Shown here: one piece after another, positions 9,297-17,602 of the stretch | Position numbering within the stretch: position 1 is the first letter of the stretch | How the letters are laid out: the number at the start of each line of letters is the position of its first letter | NCBI GenBank assembly: GCA_020637445.1 | Contig: JACJVZ010000003.1 | Location: 1 to 64,000 of the forward strand | Direction: 5' to 3' | DNA from: Calditrichota bacterium | GTDB taxonomy: Bacteria; Electryoneota; RPQS01 | Length of the DNA stretch: 64,000 nucleotides | Notes under the pieces: model-generated | What the model saw: the letters and a program-made list of their open reading frames with translations, nothing else | Database searches by the model: none | Told to the model about the DNA's origin: nothing | Translations under genes and position numbers: made by a program

Positions 9297-10225
9297 TACG
9301 CGCAGGCGCGATAGACATCGGCACAAACACGACGCTCGCCTTGCTCGCCGAAGGCGACGGCGACACGCTGCATACGATCAAGGACTCGCTGACTCCCAAC
9401 CGTCTGGGCGAAGCACTGACGGAGGACGGCACGCTCCCGCTGGATGCGATTGCCGTCAATGTGGATTTGCTGCACGAACTCGTGCGCGACTTTCGCATGA
9501 ACGGAGCCACGGACATCGTCGCATGCTCGACGGCCGTGATGCGCACGGCGAAAAACCGCGACGAGTTTCAGCGCGCGGTGCACGACGTCGTGGGACTTGA
9601 CTTGAAAATTTTGTCCGGCACGCAGGAAGCCGCGCTGACCTACGCAGGCGCGGTGTCCACGATGGAGCTGCTTCCGCACGAACGCGTCAACGTCATCGAC
9701 ATCGGCGGCGGCTCGACTGAAGTCATCAGCGGTCAAGGCAATTCGCCCGGCCAAAGCGTCAGCCTCGAGGTTGGCGCGGTGGTGCTGACGAAACGCTATT
9801 TCACTCCCGGCGCGATTCCCACAGTTGACGAAATTTCGCTGCTGAGATCGGAAGTCCGCAAGATACAGGGCGATCTTTTTTCACCCGGCGTGCACGAAGG
9901 CGTGCCGTGGGTACTGGTCGGCGGAACTCCCGTCACGCTTGCGATGCTTAAGTTGGGATTGACTCGCTACCAGCCTGAGAAAATCAGCGGCACGACGCTC
10001 ACGGCACACGACGTAGATGAGTTAATCGGCCGTTTTTCCGGCAAGCATGCCGAAGAGCTGCAGGCGCTTCCCGCCATGCCGCCCGGTCGCGGGAAATATA
10101 TTCTCGCTGGCACGCTTTTGCTGCGTGAACTTTTCGACGTTTTGCAAATCGATTCCGGCGCCGTCACCGAACGTGGCTTGCGGCACGGACTGTGGCTGGC
10201 GCACTTTGGACGACAGGAGGTTTGA
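9293..10225 (+). CDS. Ppx/GppA phosphatase family protein
   Basis: A 310-residue cytoplasmic protein with the ASKHA phosphatase fold. The phosphate-1 motif AIDIGTNTTLALLAE is at the N-terminus, SGTQEAALTYAGA near residue 105 contains the catalytic glutamate, and VIDIGGGSTEV near residue 135 is the phosphate-2 motif. The family hydrolyses polyphosphate or pppGpp. At about 310 residues it is the short Ppx2-like form without the C-terminal HD domain of E. coli Ppx. It overlaps the preceding M28 gene by 4 nt and is followed after 2 nt by a lipoprotein gene, so it lies in an operon. The window also holds the pst-phoU phosphate operon, but no direct link is visible. Confidence 0.88.
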   Translation: MIRAGAIDIGTNTTLALLAEGDGDTLHTIKDSLTPNRLGEALTEDGTLPLDAIAVNVDLLHELVRDFRMNGATDIVACSTAVMRTAKNRDEFQRAVHDVVGLDLKILSGTQEAALTYAGAVSTMELLPHERVNVIDIGGGSTEVISGQGNSPGQSVSLEVGAVVLTKRYFTPGAIPTVDEISLLRSEVRKIQGDLFSPGVHEGVPWVLVGGTPVTLAMLKLGLTRYQPEKISGTTLTAHDVDELIGRFSGKHAEELQALPAMPPGRGKYILAGTLLLRELFDVLQIDSGAVTERGLRHGLWLAHFGRQEV

Positions 10226-10227
10226 AG

Positions 10228-11427
10228 ATGTGGCGTGTGATTTTGACGTTTGCGCTGCTCGCGGTTTTTGTCGGTTGCAAAGATGATCCCACGAAGCCCG
10301 ACGAACCGGATGCGACCATCACATTGGTGAACGCTCCCGAGTTTCTGCTCTGCGAGCTGGATTCATTCTATCTTTACCAAGTGCGCGTCGAAAATCTTGA
10401 CGTTGACTACATTACTTGCACGATAGTCAAGCCCAACGGTTTGGGTACGGTCACGTTTGATCTCTTCGACGACGGCGACATGCAGAGCCGCACGGGTCCC
10501 GGTTTCGCTTCACCGACGTCATTGGACGCCGTTCCGAACAACGGCACCTTTACGCGCGGCATCAACGCGCTGGAACTCTGTCAGGAAAGCGAAGGCGAAT
10601 ACCACCTGCATTTCGTGACGGTCGGCGGATCCGAGACGCTCGAAACTCCCGAAGTCACCGTCGACGTGCGCAGCCTTTCCGAATGCTCTTTCGGAAATCT
10701 TACTCCGGTTATGAGTCTGCCCGCGTGTTTCGACGAGCAAACGATGTCCATCACCGTTTCGCCGGAAGCCGGCATCGAAATCGATTCCGTGCGCGCGCTG
10801 TGGTATTCCGGTGACACCCTGTGGTGGTCGACGTTGTTCGAAGCAGGCGATCTTGATTGGCAATTGCATCTCGCACCCAATCTCTTCGGCTGCACTCCCA
10901 GCGGCTCGAACTACGATTTGGTCTACGAAGCCTTCACGCGCTTCGGCCTGAATTGCGCGATCACCGTCTCCGGAAACATCGATTTCGAAAACTCATTGCC
11001 CGTCGTGTCAAATCCGCAGCTCGCGGACACTCTTTATCGACCGGTTACTCCGGGCGACACGGACACTCTGATCTTCTACGTGCGCAGTGACGATTGCGAA
11101 TTGTCAGGATGGCCCGTAACGGACGCCGTCCACTTCGAAGTCAGCCGCGACGACACGCTGCATTGGCTGACGATTCCCGAGTATTTCCTGCGCGACGACG
11201 GCGTCTCGCCCGACGCTGTTCCCGGTGACGGACTGGCCTCTTCCTTCCTGCTTGTCCCGTACAGCACGACAAGTTTGGACAATATCTACTATCTGAAATA
11301 CTACTCCATCGAGTGCTCGTCCGGCGACACGTCCGTCGCAATCGTCGACAGCACTCGCATCATTCAACCCGGTTCGGCGCTAACTTCTACACCGTCGGAC
11401 GAACTGGGAATATCATTTTTTAAATAG
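10228..11427 (+). CDS. Putative lipoprotein, paralogue of the next gene
   Basis: A 399-residue predicted lipoprotein. The start is the ATG at 10228, with AGGAGG seven bases upstream; a longer in-frame reading from 10192 would bury the signal peptide. The signal sequence ends in a lipobox-like FVGC (Cys16). The rest is beta-rich with many Asp/Glu and recurring phrases such as LFDDGD and PNNGTFTRGI, which also occur as variants in the following gene (LLDDGS, NDRHFTRDI). This suggests repeated immunoglobulin-like surface domains. No enzyme motif is seen. Function unknown; probably a surface or periplasmic structural protein. Confidence 0.7.
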   Translation: MWRVILTFALLAVFVGCKDDPTKPDEPDATITLVNAPEFLLCELDSFYLYQVRVENLDVDYITCTIVKPNGLGTVTFDLFDDGDMQSRTGPGFASPTSLDAVPNNGTFTRGINALELCQESEGEYHLHFVTVGGSETLETPEVTVDVRSLSECSFGNLTPVMSLPACFDEQTMSITVSPEAGIEIDSVRALWYSGDTLWWSTLFEAGDLDWQLHLAPNLFGCTPSGSNYDLVYEAFTRFGLNCAITVSGNIDFENSLPVVSNPQLADTLYRPVTPGDTDTLIFYVRSDDCELSGWPVTDAVHFEVSRDDTLHWLTIPEYFLRDDGVSPDAVPGDGLASSFLLVPYSTTSLDNIYYLKYYSIECSSGDTSVAIVDSTRIIQPGSALTSTPSDELGISFFK

Positions 11428-11460
11428 TCTCCCCAACCGACCTACTGCGGAGGTCCGGCC

Positions 11461-12663
11461 ATGAGATGGATTTTGTTGTTAGGCTCTGCTCTATTTATCT
11501 GCTTTGGATGCGATGAAGATAATCAGGACAAGCCTTTTCCGGCGTCACGCATTGTCATTGTCGAAGCACCGGCTAGTTTGCCTTTCCTTGAGGAATGGTG
11601 GAATCCTCAGCCATATGAGTCCACTGCCGTTCGTTTCATAGTGGAAATCAGTCCGGATGTGTCCGACGTAGACACGATCGTCTGCAACGTATACGACCAG
11701 TTGGGCGGGAAGGTTGACAGTTTTCTCCTGCTGGACGACGGCAGTGCGATCGAACATTGGGACATCTCGCCATGCGAGACAGCCATTACGGGTGATTCGA
11801 TTGCTAACGATCGCCATTTCACGCGCGACATTCATGCGGAGGACTTTACGGCCAACTATGCGGGCGCTGAATATACGTTCTCGTTCTACGCCGTTGGCAA
11901 TTCGTGTCCCGTATTCAGTGCAGAATATGCTGCCAGCACGTGGGCTCCGATGGTCGAACTGGTCAGTGCGGCCATAACTCCCTCGGCGCTCCCCCCGTGC
12001 GGCGATTCTATGATTGTTTATCTGACGTTGCGTCACGATATTGCAGACAGTATCGAAGGAGTTGAACTTGGATTCGATTTCTTCGACGGCAACATTAACC
12101 ATCCAATAACTCATTTCTCGCCGATTTCGGGAGATAGCATGTGGCGTGCCGCCGTTTCCGGCAATAGCGACATATGGCAAGAGTTCAATGGGTTGTCCGC
12201 TGGGTACCACACGAAATTTGGGCTGTTGGAGACCTTTTCCCTGGGGGCGTTTTATTCGATCCCGTTGCCCGAAGCGAGTCTGCAACTCACAGCGGACACT
12301 TTTCAGCTTCACCATTATCAGTTTCCGGAGACGCTCTGGGTTCTTGCCGAGATTTCGTTGTGTGATAGCTCAACAACAGATCGTGTAGCAGCGACATACT
12401 CTCCGCTTTCAGCGATGTCCCATTGGAGAGTCGAGACGCCGTTCCTTTACCTTACCGATTGTCCGATCAACGGAGATCAACATCCACGTGACGGAATCTT
12501 TACCGGATTTTCTTTGATTACAGCCGACTCCCTTGCTCAACCATATTCGGCTCCAATAAGAATCGAAGCGGGAACGACGTGGTCCCACAATCCATGCTTT
12601 GGAACTGACATGATCAACAGTCTCAGAGTTGAGAAGACAATCGTTCTGCTCCCCCCTCAGTAA
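11461..12663 (+). CDS. Putative lipoprotein, paralogue of the previous gene
   Basis: A 400-residue predicted lipoprotein, with GGAGG 7 bases before the ATG and lipobox CFGC (Cys17). It shares order and phrases with the preceding gene: a VEAPASLPF-type opening like LVNAPEFLL, a DDGS segment, a HFTRDIHAEDF block, and a later NGDQHPRDGIFTGF block. This indicates tandem duplication with strong divergence. Base composition is slightly more AT-rich than its neighbour. Function unknown; it precedes a sorted secreted protein, so a cell-surface role is likely. Confidence 0.65.
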   Translation: MRWILLLGSALFICFGCDEDNQDKPFPASRIVIVEAPASLPFLEEWWNPQPYESTAVRFIVEISPDVSDVDTIVCNVYDQLGGKVDSFLLLDDGSAIEHWDISPCETAITGDSIANDRHFTRDIHAEDFTANYAGAEYTFSFYAVGNSCPVFSAEYAASTWAPMVELVSAAITPSALPPCGDSMIVYLTLRHDIADSIEGVELGFDFFDGNINHPITHFSPISGDSMWRAAVSGNSDIWQEFNGLSAGYHTKFGLLETFSLGAFYSIPLPEASLQLTADTFQLHHYQFPETLWVLAEISLCDSSTTDRVAATYSPLSAMSHWRVETPFLYLTDCPINGDQHPRDGIFTGFSLITADSLAQPYSAPIRIEAGTTWSHNPCFGTDMINSLRVEKTIVLLPPQ

Positions 12664-12680
12664 CTTTCAACGGAGGCCCG

Positions 12681-14231
12681 ATGCCTTTCTTGATCATACT
12701 CCTGCTCGTTTCCGGCGCATTCGCGCAATACGCGCCGTACTCGCTTCGTCTGAATACGGACAGATCGTCGCGCTCGCTCGATGCTGAGCCCGAACCGAGG
12801 CTCGGCTCGAACGTCATCATCGACATCATCGCCGATGCAAGTTCGCCGTTATACTGGATCGGAACGGGTAATGGCGTCACCAAGCTCGAACTCGACCTTA
12901 CGTCAAACGTCGAGAATCAGCGCTACCAATTCCTGAACTACAGCGACGAGCAAGGTCTCGGCAAGGGCGGAGTCTCCGGTCTTTTCGTCACCGACTCAAT
13001 CGTTTGGGCGAGCTTCGCATTCGATACTTCGGTCGGCATCAGCGGCGCGGGCGGCGGCTTGGCATATACGCGTGACAATGGCTCGTCGTGGACGTGGGTT
13101 CCGCAGCCGCGCGACACGTTCTACAGTTTGGATGCGCAGGGCCGCGATGCAATCCTCGGCTATTGGCCGACGGCCACAAACGTCGACAACATCACCTACG
13201 CCTTCGCCTTGACGCCCAACTACGTCTGGATCGTCTCCAAAGGCGGCGGTCTGCGCAGACACGCGTACGCCGAAGACTACACGGATTTCCGTGACACGAC
13301 GGGTTGGAAAGTGCTTTCGCCCGACGGCACACCCTTCCATACGGGTTCCGAACTCTCCGACCGCTCGTTCAGCATCGTCTACGACGGAACATACTTGTGG
13401 GAAGGCACTGCACTCGGTATCTACCGCACCGCCGACGAAGGCGAAACGTGGGATTGGTTCCATTCCAACAACACCGACATCAGCGGCAACTTCGTCACCG
13501 CGCTCGACTATCAACCCTCAACTCATACCGTTTGGGCCGCCACGTGGCGCGCCACCGCTGACGACGAATTCTACGCGATTTCCAAAACCTCCGACAACGG
13601 ATTGACGTGGCAAGTCACCTTGACCGAAGATCAAATTGAGCAAGCCATCGGCCGCCGCGAAACTCCGCGCATTCACGCTTTCGGCTTTGACGGCGACGAC
13701 GTCTATGCCTGCGACGACATCGGACTTTGGAAAACCAACAACGGCGGACAAACGTGGGAACTCTTCCCGCAAATCGTCGATTCAACCCGCTCCGGTCATC
13801 GCATTGAAGAGGATGCAATGTACGCCGCGCACAAAGGCATAAATGAAAACCTTTTGTGGGCCGGCGGACTCGACGGCCTTGCGGTCAGCGCGTCGAACGG
13901 CGCCAATTGGCACATTTTGCAAACCGCCGAGCCGCTCACGGGTTCATCCCGCGATGCCGACACCTACGCCTATCCGAATCCGTATTCACCGTCGCGCTAC
14001 AACGTCGTGCGCATTCGCGTGAATTCTTCCGGCGGCGGCGCGAAACTCACGGTCTATGATTTCGCCATGAGCGAAGTTGTCTCGCTGCCCACGCAAACTC
14101 TGAATCCCGGCGAAGACTATCTCACGTGGAACGGCAAGAAAGACGGTGTGGACGTCGCGAACGGAACCTATTTCTACAAAGTTGAAAAACCCGGCGGCGA
14201 CGTCTGGGGCAAGCTGGTCATTTTGGACTGA
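12681..14231 (+). CDS. Secreted beta-propeller protein with type IX/FlgD-like C-terminal domain
   Basis: A 516-residue exported protein. The signal peptide is cleaved after GAFA, leaving Gln at +1. The middle contains sialidase/VPS10-like propeller repeats (SSWTWVP, EGETWDWF, NGLTWQV, GGQTWELF: the S/G-x-T-W Asp-box pattern) at roughly residues 60-420. The last 85 residues begin YAYPNPYSPSR and end in WGKLVILD. This is the beta-sandwich sorting/FlgD-like module with the hallmark YPNP, VYD and NGTYFYKV motifs. Such domains are used for type IX export and surface attachment. The ligand of the propeller is unknown. Its stop codon overlaps the ATG of the nucleotidyltransferase antitoxin gene (TGATG). 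Confidence 0.8.
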   Translation: MPFLIILLLVSGAFAQYAPYSLRLNTDRSSRSLDAEPEPRLGSNVIIDIIADASSPLYWIGTGNGVTKLELDLTSNVENQRYQFLNYSDEQGLGKGGVSGLFVTDSIVWASFAFDTSVGISGAGGGLAYTRDNGSSWTWVPQPRDTFYSLDAQGRDAILGYWPTATNVDNITYAFALTPNYVWIVSKGGGLRRHAYAEDYTDFRDTTGWKVLSPDGTPFHTGSELSDRSFSIVYDGTYLWEGTALGIYRTADEGETWDWFHSNNTDISGNFVTALDYQPSTHTVWAATWRATADDEFYAISKTSDNGLTWQVTLTEDQIEQAIGRRETPRIHAFGFDGDDVYACDDIGLWKTNNGGQTWELFPQIVDSTRSGHRIEEDAMYAAHKGINENLLWAGGLDGLAVSASNGANWHILQTAEPLTGSSRDADTYAYPNPYSPSRYNVVRIRVNSSGGGAKLTVYDFAMSEVVSLPTQTLNPGEDYLTWNGKKDGVDVANGTYFYKVEKPGGDVWGKLVILD

Positions 14232-14554
14232 TGCTCGTTTCGTATTCCGAAATACAAAAAGTCTGCGACGAAATCGTCGAGAAGTTTCACCCCGAAAAGG
14301 TGATCCTGTTCGGGTCGTATGCTTATGGTACTCCAACCGAAGACTCCGATGTCGATCTGTTCGTGCTGATGGATCATGACGGGCGGGAACTGGACGCAAT
14401 GACTAAAATCCGCGTGGAAACGAAACATCGCTTTCCCATGGATCTGATTGTCCGAAGTCCTGAAGTTCTAAAAAAGCGTCTCGAGTGGAAAGATTGGTTC
14501 CTTTTGGATATTGTCAATAAGGGAAAAGTACTCTATGATGCCCACAACACGTGA
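14231..14554 (+). CDS. mntA: MNT-type nucleotidyltransferase antitoxin
   Basis: A 107-residue minimal nucleotidyltransferase. The GSYAYGTPTEDSDVDL segment (about residues 28-43) fits the GS-x10-DxD active-site signature exactly, and a third acidic residue is available in PMDLIV. MntA proteins silence HEPN toxins by adding AMP residues to a tyrosine near the toxin active site. The gene begins on the stop codon of the upstream secreted-protein gene and overlaps the HEPN gene by 20 nt, as is usual for this toxin-antitoxin type. Confidence 0.9.
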   Translation: MLVSYSEIQKVCDEIVEKFHPEKVILFGSYAYGTPTEDSDVDLFVLMDHDGRELDAMTKIRVETKHRFPMDLIVRSPEVLKKRLEWKDWFLLDIVNKGKVLYDAHNT

Positions 14555-14924
14555 GTGGATTGACAAAGCTGAAGAGGACTTTGAGGTTGCAGGCGTGCTT
14601 GCCAAATCGAAAACAGGCAGGTTCTCAAACACGATTTGCAACCATTGCCAACAGTGCACCGAAAAATACCTCAAAGCGGTATTGCAAGAGAATAGTCTGC
14701 CTGTACCCAGAACACATGACTTGGTCGAACTGTTAGACCTTGTCGTCCCAGTCATACCAATGCTCGAAGCAAGTCGCGGTGCTTGCCAAGAGCTGACACG
14801 GTATGCCACGATTTTCCGTTATCCTGGTTTTGATACTTCAAGAGAAGATTCCAAGCGGGCAATAAGCCTGTGCGCAAGCATTCGCAGAGACGTGCGGCAC
14901 TACTTTCAACTGGAGTCCTTATGA
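14535..14924 (+). CDS. hepT: HEPN domain toxin
   Basis: A 129-residue all-alpha HEPN protein. The start is taken as the first of two tandem ATGs (14535, 14538), both within the antitoxin 3' end and preceded by AGGGAAAAG; a TTG at 14511 is less likely. The CNHCQQCTEKYLKA helix and the THDLVELL segment are typical of the HEPN family. The C-terminal RRDVRHYF gives an R-x4-H ribonuclease-type motif followed at once by Tyr, a possible AMPylation target. The partner is the adjacent nucleotidyltransferase. The stop overlaps the next gene's start (ATGA), so the pair is embedded in a run of export genes. Confidence 0.88.
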   Translation: MMPTTREWIDKAEEDFEVAGVLAKSKTGRFSNTICNHCQQCTEKYLKAVLQENSLPVPRTHDLVELLDLVVPVIPMLEASRGACQELTRYATIFRYPGFDTSREDSKRAISLCASIRRDVRHYFQLESL

Positions 14925-15883
14925 AAATTCTGTACGGCCTTGTGGCCATTCTCGCACTCACCACGTCGCTTTTCGCTGGAACTAACGGCGGCTTCGGCGG
15001 AGCGTATTCCCGCGTCGGCGCTGGCGTGCGCGCGCAAGCCATGGGCAATGCCTTCACCGCCGTCGCGCAAGGCCCGTCCGCGCTCTATTTCAATCCCGGC
15101 GCGTTGTCCTTCCAAGAGAGTTCTGAATTTAGTGCTTCCAGCCGCTCGATGGCGCTCGACCGCCGCACAGATTACCTTGCGTTTTCTTCTCCGCTGCATC
15201 CCAAAACCGAAGGCAAAGTCGTGAACGCCGGCGTCGCGCTCGGTTGGCTGCACGCCTCAGTCAGTGACATTGATTCGCGCGATTTCGACGGACGTCCGCT
15301 CGAAACGATTGACATGAGTTCCAATCTCTTTCAGTTCGGCTTCGGCGTGCAGTTCTCGCCGAAAATCGGCGCGGGCATCGCGGCCAAAGTCGTCTACGAA
15401 ACATTCGGCAAGATCGCCGACGACAACAGCTCCGTCAACGGCAACGGCTTCGGCGTGGACGCGGGCGTCTATGCCAAGCCCGTCGATCACCTGTCGCTCG
15501 GCGCACAGCTAAAAGACGTCAACTCCAAAACGACGTGGAATACGTCAAACTATTGGAGCCAAGGCACCAGCAAAATCGACAATTGGCCTCTGCAATATCG
15601 CGTCGGCGCTGCCTATGATTACAAATGGCTATTGGGCGCGCTTGATATTGAGAGCAGCGAAGAAGGCGAGACCAAACTGCATGTCGGCGCCGAAGGCAAA
15701 ACAGCCATTACCGATCAACAGTGGATCGCTGGCCGCATCGGCCTCGATCACGACAATCTGAATTTCGGCGTTGGCCTTGGATTTGCATTTTGGAAAGTGA
15801 TCTCTAAAGTCGACTTCACATACACTCTCGAGAGCGTCGCACCCGATGACGCGGTCGCCATAAGTTGGGGAGTTGAGTTCTAA
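14921..15883 (+). CDS. PorV/PorQ-family outer-membrane protein
   Basis: A 320-residue outer-membrane barrel. The start is the ATG at 14921, giving a clean signal peptide (MKILYGLVAILALTTSLFAG); an upstream in-frame start would translate part of the HEPN gene. The N-terminal GGAYSRVGAGVRAQAMGNAF, ALYFNPGAL and later amphipathic strands are the FadL-like PorV/UPF0164 pattern. PorV is the outer-membrane shuttle of type IX secretion that hands cargo to the PorU sortase. The last residue region (SWGVEF) ends in Phe, as expected for BAM-inserted barrels. A second member of the family follows 17 nt later. Confidence 0.8.
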   Translation: MKILYGLVAILALTTSLFAGTNGGFGGAYSRVGAGVRAQAMGNAFTAVAQGPSALYFNPGALSFQESSEFSASSRSMALDRRTDYLAFSSPLHPKTEGKVVNAGVALGWLHASVSDIDSRDFDGRPLETIDMSSNLFQFGFGVQFSPKIGAGIAAKVVYETFGKIADDNSSVNGNGFGVDAGVYAKPVDHLSLGAQLKDVNSKTTWNTSNYWSQGTSKIDNWPLQYRVGAAYDYKWLLGALDIESSEEGETKLHVGAEGKTAITDQQWIAGRIGLDHDNLNFGVGLGFAFWKVISKVDFTYTLESVAPDDAVAISWGVEF

Positions 15884-15885
15884 AA

Positions 15886-15916
15886 TATGAAGTACGAAAT
15901 ATGAAATATGAAGTGA
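15886..15916 (+). repeat. Heptamer array spanning a start codon
   Basis: GAAGTAC, GAAATAT, GAAATAT, GAAGTGA in exact 7-bp register (15889-15916). The ATG of the following gene (15901) lies inside the second unit, so the first codons of the signal peptide are repeat-derived. Confidence 0.8.
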
Positions 15917-16791
15917 AGATTATACTCGCGCTTTTGCTGCTCGCGGGCACGTCGTATGGGCAAACCGGATTCACGTTCTTGGAGATACCGGTCGGTGCAC
16001 GCGAAAGTGCTTTGGGTGGAGCGGGCGTCGCGTTGATCAGCGGCCCCACGTCCGCGGCGCACAATCCCGCCGCGTTGGCGCATTTGAAACATACAAGTTT
16101 CGCCGCGCTCACGACGCGTCACTTCGGCGATTCGCGTGCGTCCTTCTTTGGTTTGAATATCCGAGCAAGAAAATTCTCCTTGACGCCGCACTTCTGGGGC
16201 ACGACGGTTCCCGATATCGAATACCGCACGAGTCCCACGCGGGATCCGATCAGCACGTTTGACGCAAGCTACTCCGCTGTCGGCGTTTCATCCGGTTGGA
16301 AAGTCACGAATGAAATCGCGGTCGGCGTCACGGCGCGCTATCTGCATTCGAAAATCAATTTCGAGAGTGCAGAGGGTTGGTCGTCGGATCTGGGCATATT
16401 GGTAAGACCCAAAGTTGAACAATTGAGCATCGGTGCGGCTGTGAATCATTTAGGCGCAGTCAATCAATACGCCACTGAAGACGTGACTTTGCCGACGACG
16501 GTTCGCGTCGGCGCCGCGTGGCAGCAAGAGTTGGGTACCGCAGGCGGCTTGATGTTCACAGCGGAAGGTGCAAAACCGCGCGAGCATGACACGCGCATCG
16601 CCGGCGGCGTAGAGTACCGCGCCCCGCAATATCTCGCGCTCAGAGTCGGCTACGTCAGCGGATTAGAAGCGCAAGGCGTCTCCTTCGGCGCCGGTCTGAA
16701 TTACAACCGTTTTACTTTGGACTACGCGTTTCTTCCGTATAAAGAGGAACTTGGCGAAGGCCACCGCGTCGGACTCGGCATAGAGCTCTAA
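15901..16791 (+). CDS. PorV/PorQ-family outer-membrane protein, second copy
   Basis: A 296-residue barrel of the PorV/PorQ family: signal peptide cleaved after TSYG with Gln at +1, then FLEIPVGARESALGGAGVA and AHNPAALA, matching the family start GxRxxALGGA...NPA. It ends in GLGIEL. The upstream gene is a paralogue, and together they suggest a two-component shuttle or attachment function in type IX secretion. The start codon sits inside a heptamer repeat and no Shine-Dalgarno sequence is present. Confidence 0.8.
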   Translation: MKYEVKIILALLLLAGTSYGQTGFTFLEIPVGARESALGGAGVALISGPTSAAHNPAALAHLKHTSFAALTTRHFGDSRASFFGLNIRARKFSLTPHFWGTTVPDIEYRTSPTRDPISTFDASYSAVGVSSGWKVTNEIAVGVTARYLHSKINFESAEGWSSDLGILVRPKVEQLSIGAAVNHLGAVNQYATEDVTLPTTVRVGAAWQQELGTAGGLMFTAEGAKPREHDTRIAGGVEYRAPQYLALRVGYVSGLEAQGVSFGAGLNYNRFTLDYAFLPYKEELGEGHRVGLGIEL

Positions 16792-16884
16792 GACTCCTTT
16801 AAGTTCGGCGGGACTTTTTTCACTTTCTGATCTCGGGCTCTTGCATTTCGGGCCCCCTCGTATTATCTTAGACCCAGCCGTTCG

Positions 16885-16950
16885 ATGTCGGGGCGGCTTG
16901 TCGGTTACAGAAACCGAGAGGAGGTGGTCCAGTGTTATCTAGGCCTATGA
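16885..16950 (+). CDS. Possible 21-aa leader ORF
   Basis: A short ATG-to-TGA frame beginning MSGRLVGYRNREE and ending CYLGL, between a TATTAT box and a hairpin plus terminator. No ribosome site is seen. Its layout mirrors the two clearer leader peptides in this window (1618-1728 and 54773-54862), but no antiterminator as convincing was found. Low confidence. Confidence 0.25.
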   Translation: MSGRLVGYRNREEVVQCYLGL

Positions 16951-16979
16951 GGTGCGCTTCTTAGCGCACCACGGTCGTT

Positions 16980-17014
16980 GCAAGGCTCGTCAGTTGACGG
17001 GCCTTGCTGTTTTT
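16980..17014 (+). terminator. Rho-independent terminator
   Basis: A 13-bp stem GCAAGGCTCGTCA with TGACGGGCCTTGC (one G-T pair), 2-nt loop, followed by TGTTTTTTG. It lies 30 nt before the next ATG, so it may end the small RNA or attenuate the following gene. Confidence 0.8.
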
Positions 17015-17043
17015 TGTACATTGTGAAAACTTATCCAAACTCG

Positions 17044-17508
17044 ATGATACGCGAAGAATACCTCACCGCCGCCGGAGCCTATTTCGAACGGCTGATGCTG
17101 GCCGTGCAGGACCTGCCTGACGACCGCTTGCTCCTTCCGCTCTTGAACGACACGGTCTCTCCGCGCGATCTCTTCGCCGATTTGAACACACGAGCCGAAA
17201 AAACGATCCGTGCGCTCGAGTTGCTCTATCAAGGAATCGACCCCGAAGAAGAGCAGCCGCATGTCGAGACGAAGTTGCAAGAGCCCAAGCGCGTGCTCTC
17301 GAATTTTCGCATCGCGCATTCAACAGTAATCGCCGCGTTGGAGAGAATCTCCGACTCCCGTTTCGGCGAAAACGGCGACCTCCCCGAGTGGATGCTGCAC
17401 AACTATCTCACTCCGTTGGAAGAAGCAGTTCCCAAACTTGAAGCGTGGTCCAAAGATCTAAAAAGCCGCGGCCAAGCCGGCCCCACCGGCCTACCGGTGA
17501 TTCAATAG
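17044..17508 (+). CDS. ClbS/DfsB- or DinB-like four-helix-bundle protein
   Basis: A 154-residue all-alpha protein. The ATG at 17044 is preferred over an upstream TTG that would run through the terminator. Helix-rich segments YLTAAGAYFERLMLAV, DLFADLNTRAEKTIRAL and a C-terminal LTPLEEAVPKLEAWSKDL match the ClbS/DfsB and DinB-superfamily layout. In that superfamily, members act in detoxification, thiol transfer or colibactin resistance. The three-His metal site of DinB is not obvious, so catalytic function is unassigned. It follows a structured leader with terminator. Confidence 0.5.
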   Translation: MIREEYLTAAGAYFERLMLAVQDLPDDRLLLPLLNDTVSPRDLFADLNTRAEKTIRALELLYQGIDPEEEQPHVETKLQEPKRVLSNFRIAHSTVIAALERISDSRFGENGDLPEWMLHNYLTPLEEAVPKLEAWSKDLKSRGQAGPTGLPVIQ

Positions 17509-17517
17509 AGGGTTAAG

Positions 17518-17591
17518 AGTTTCCTCTTTCCTGTTTCCTCTTTCCTCTTTTCTGCAATTTTCTATTTGCCATTTTCTATTTTCTATTTAAT
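17518..17591. repeat. Heptamer arrays upstream of nadE
   Basis: TTTCCTC-type units (four, from 17519) followed by TTTTCTA-type units with a TTTGCCA interruption, all with a 7-bp period. They fill the whole gap between two genes and replace any recognisable promoter. Confidence 0.85.
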
Positions 17592-17602
17592 CGTTTCTCC
17601 CC

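Larger units (their letters stand above)
16861..17014 (+). ncRNA. Structured leader or small RNA candidate
   Basis: A 200-nt non-coding gap with a TATTAT hexamer at 16861 and then three consecutive hairpins: TCGGTT/AACCGA near 16901-16917, the perfect 7-bp GGTGCGC/GCGCACC with 6-nt loop at 16951-16970, and a strong terminator at 16980-17014. A 21-codon ORF starts at 16885. It could be the attenuating leader of the gene at 17044 or a free small RNA. I do not recognise a known family. Confidence 0.45.
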
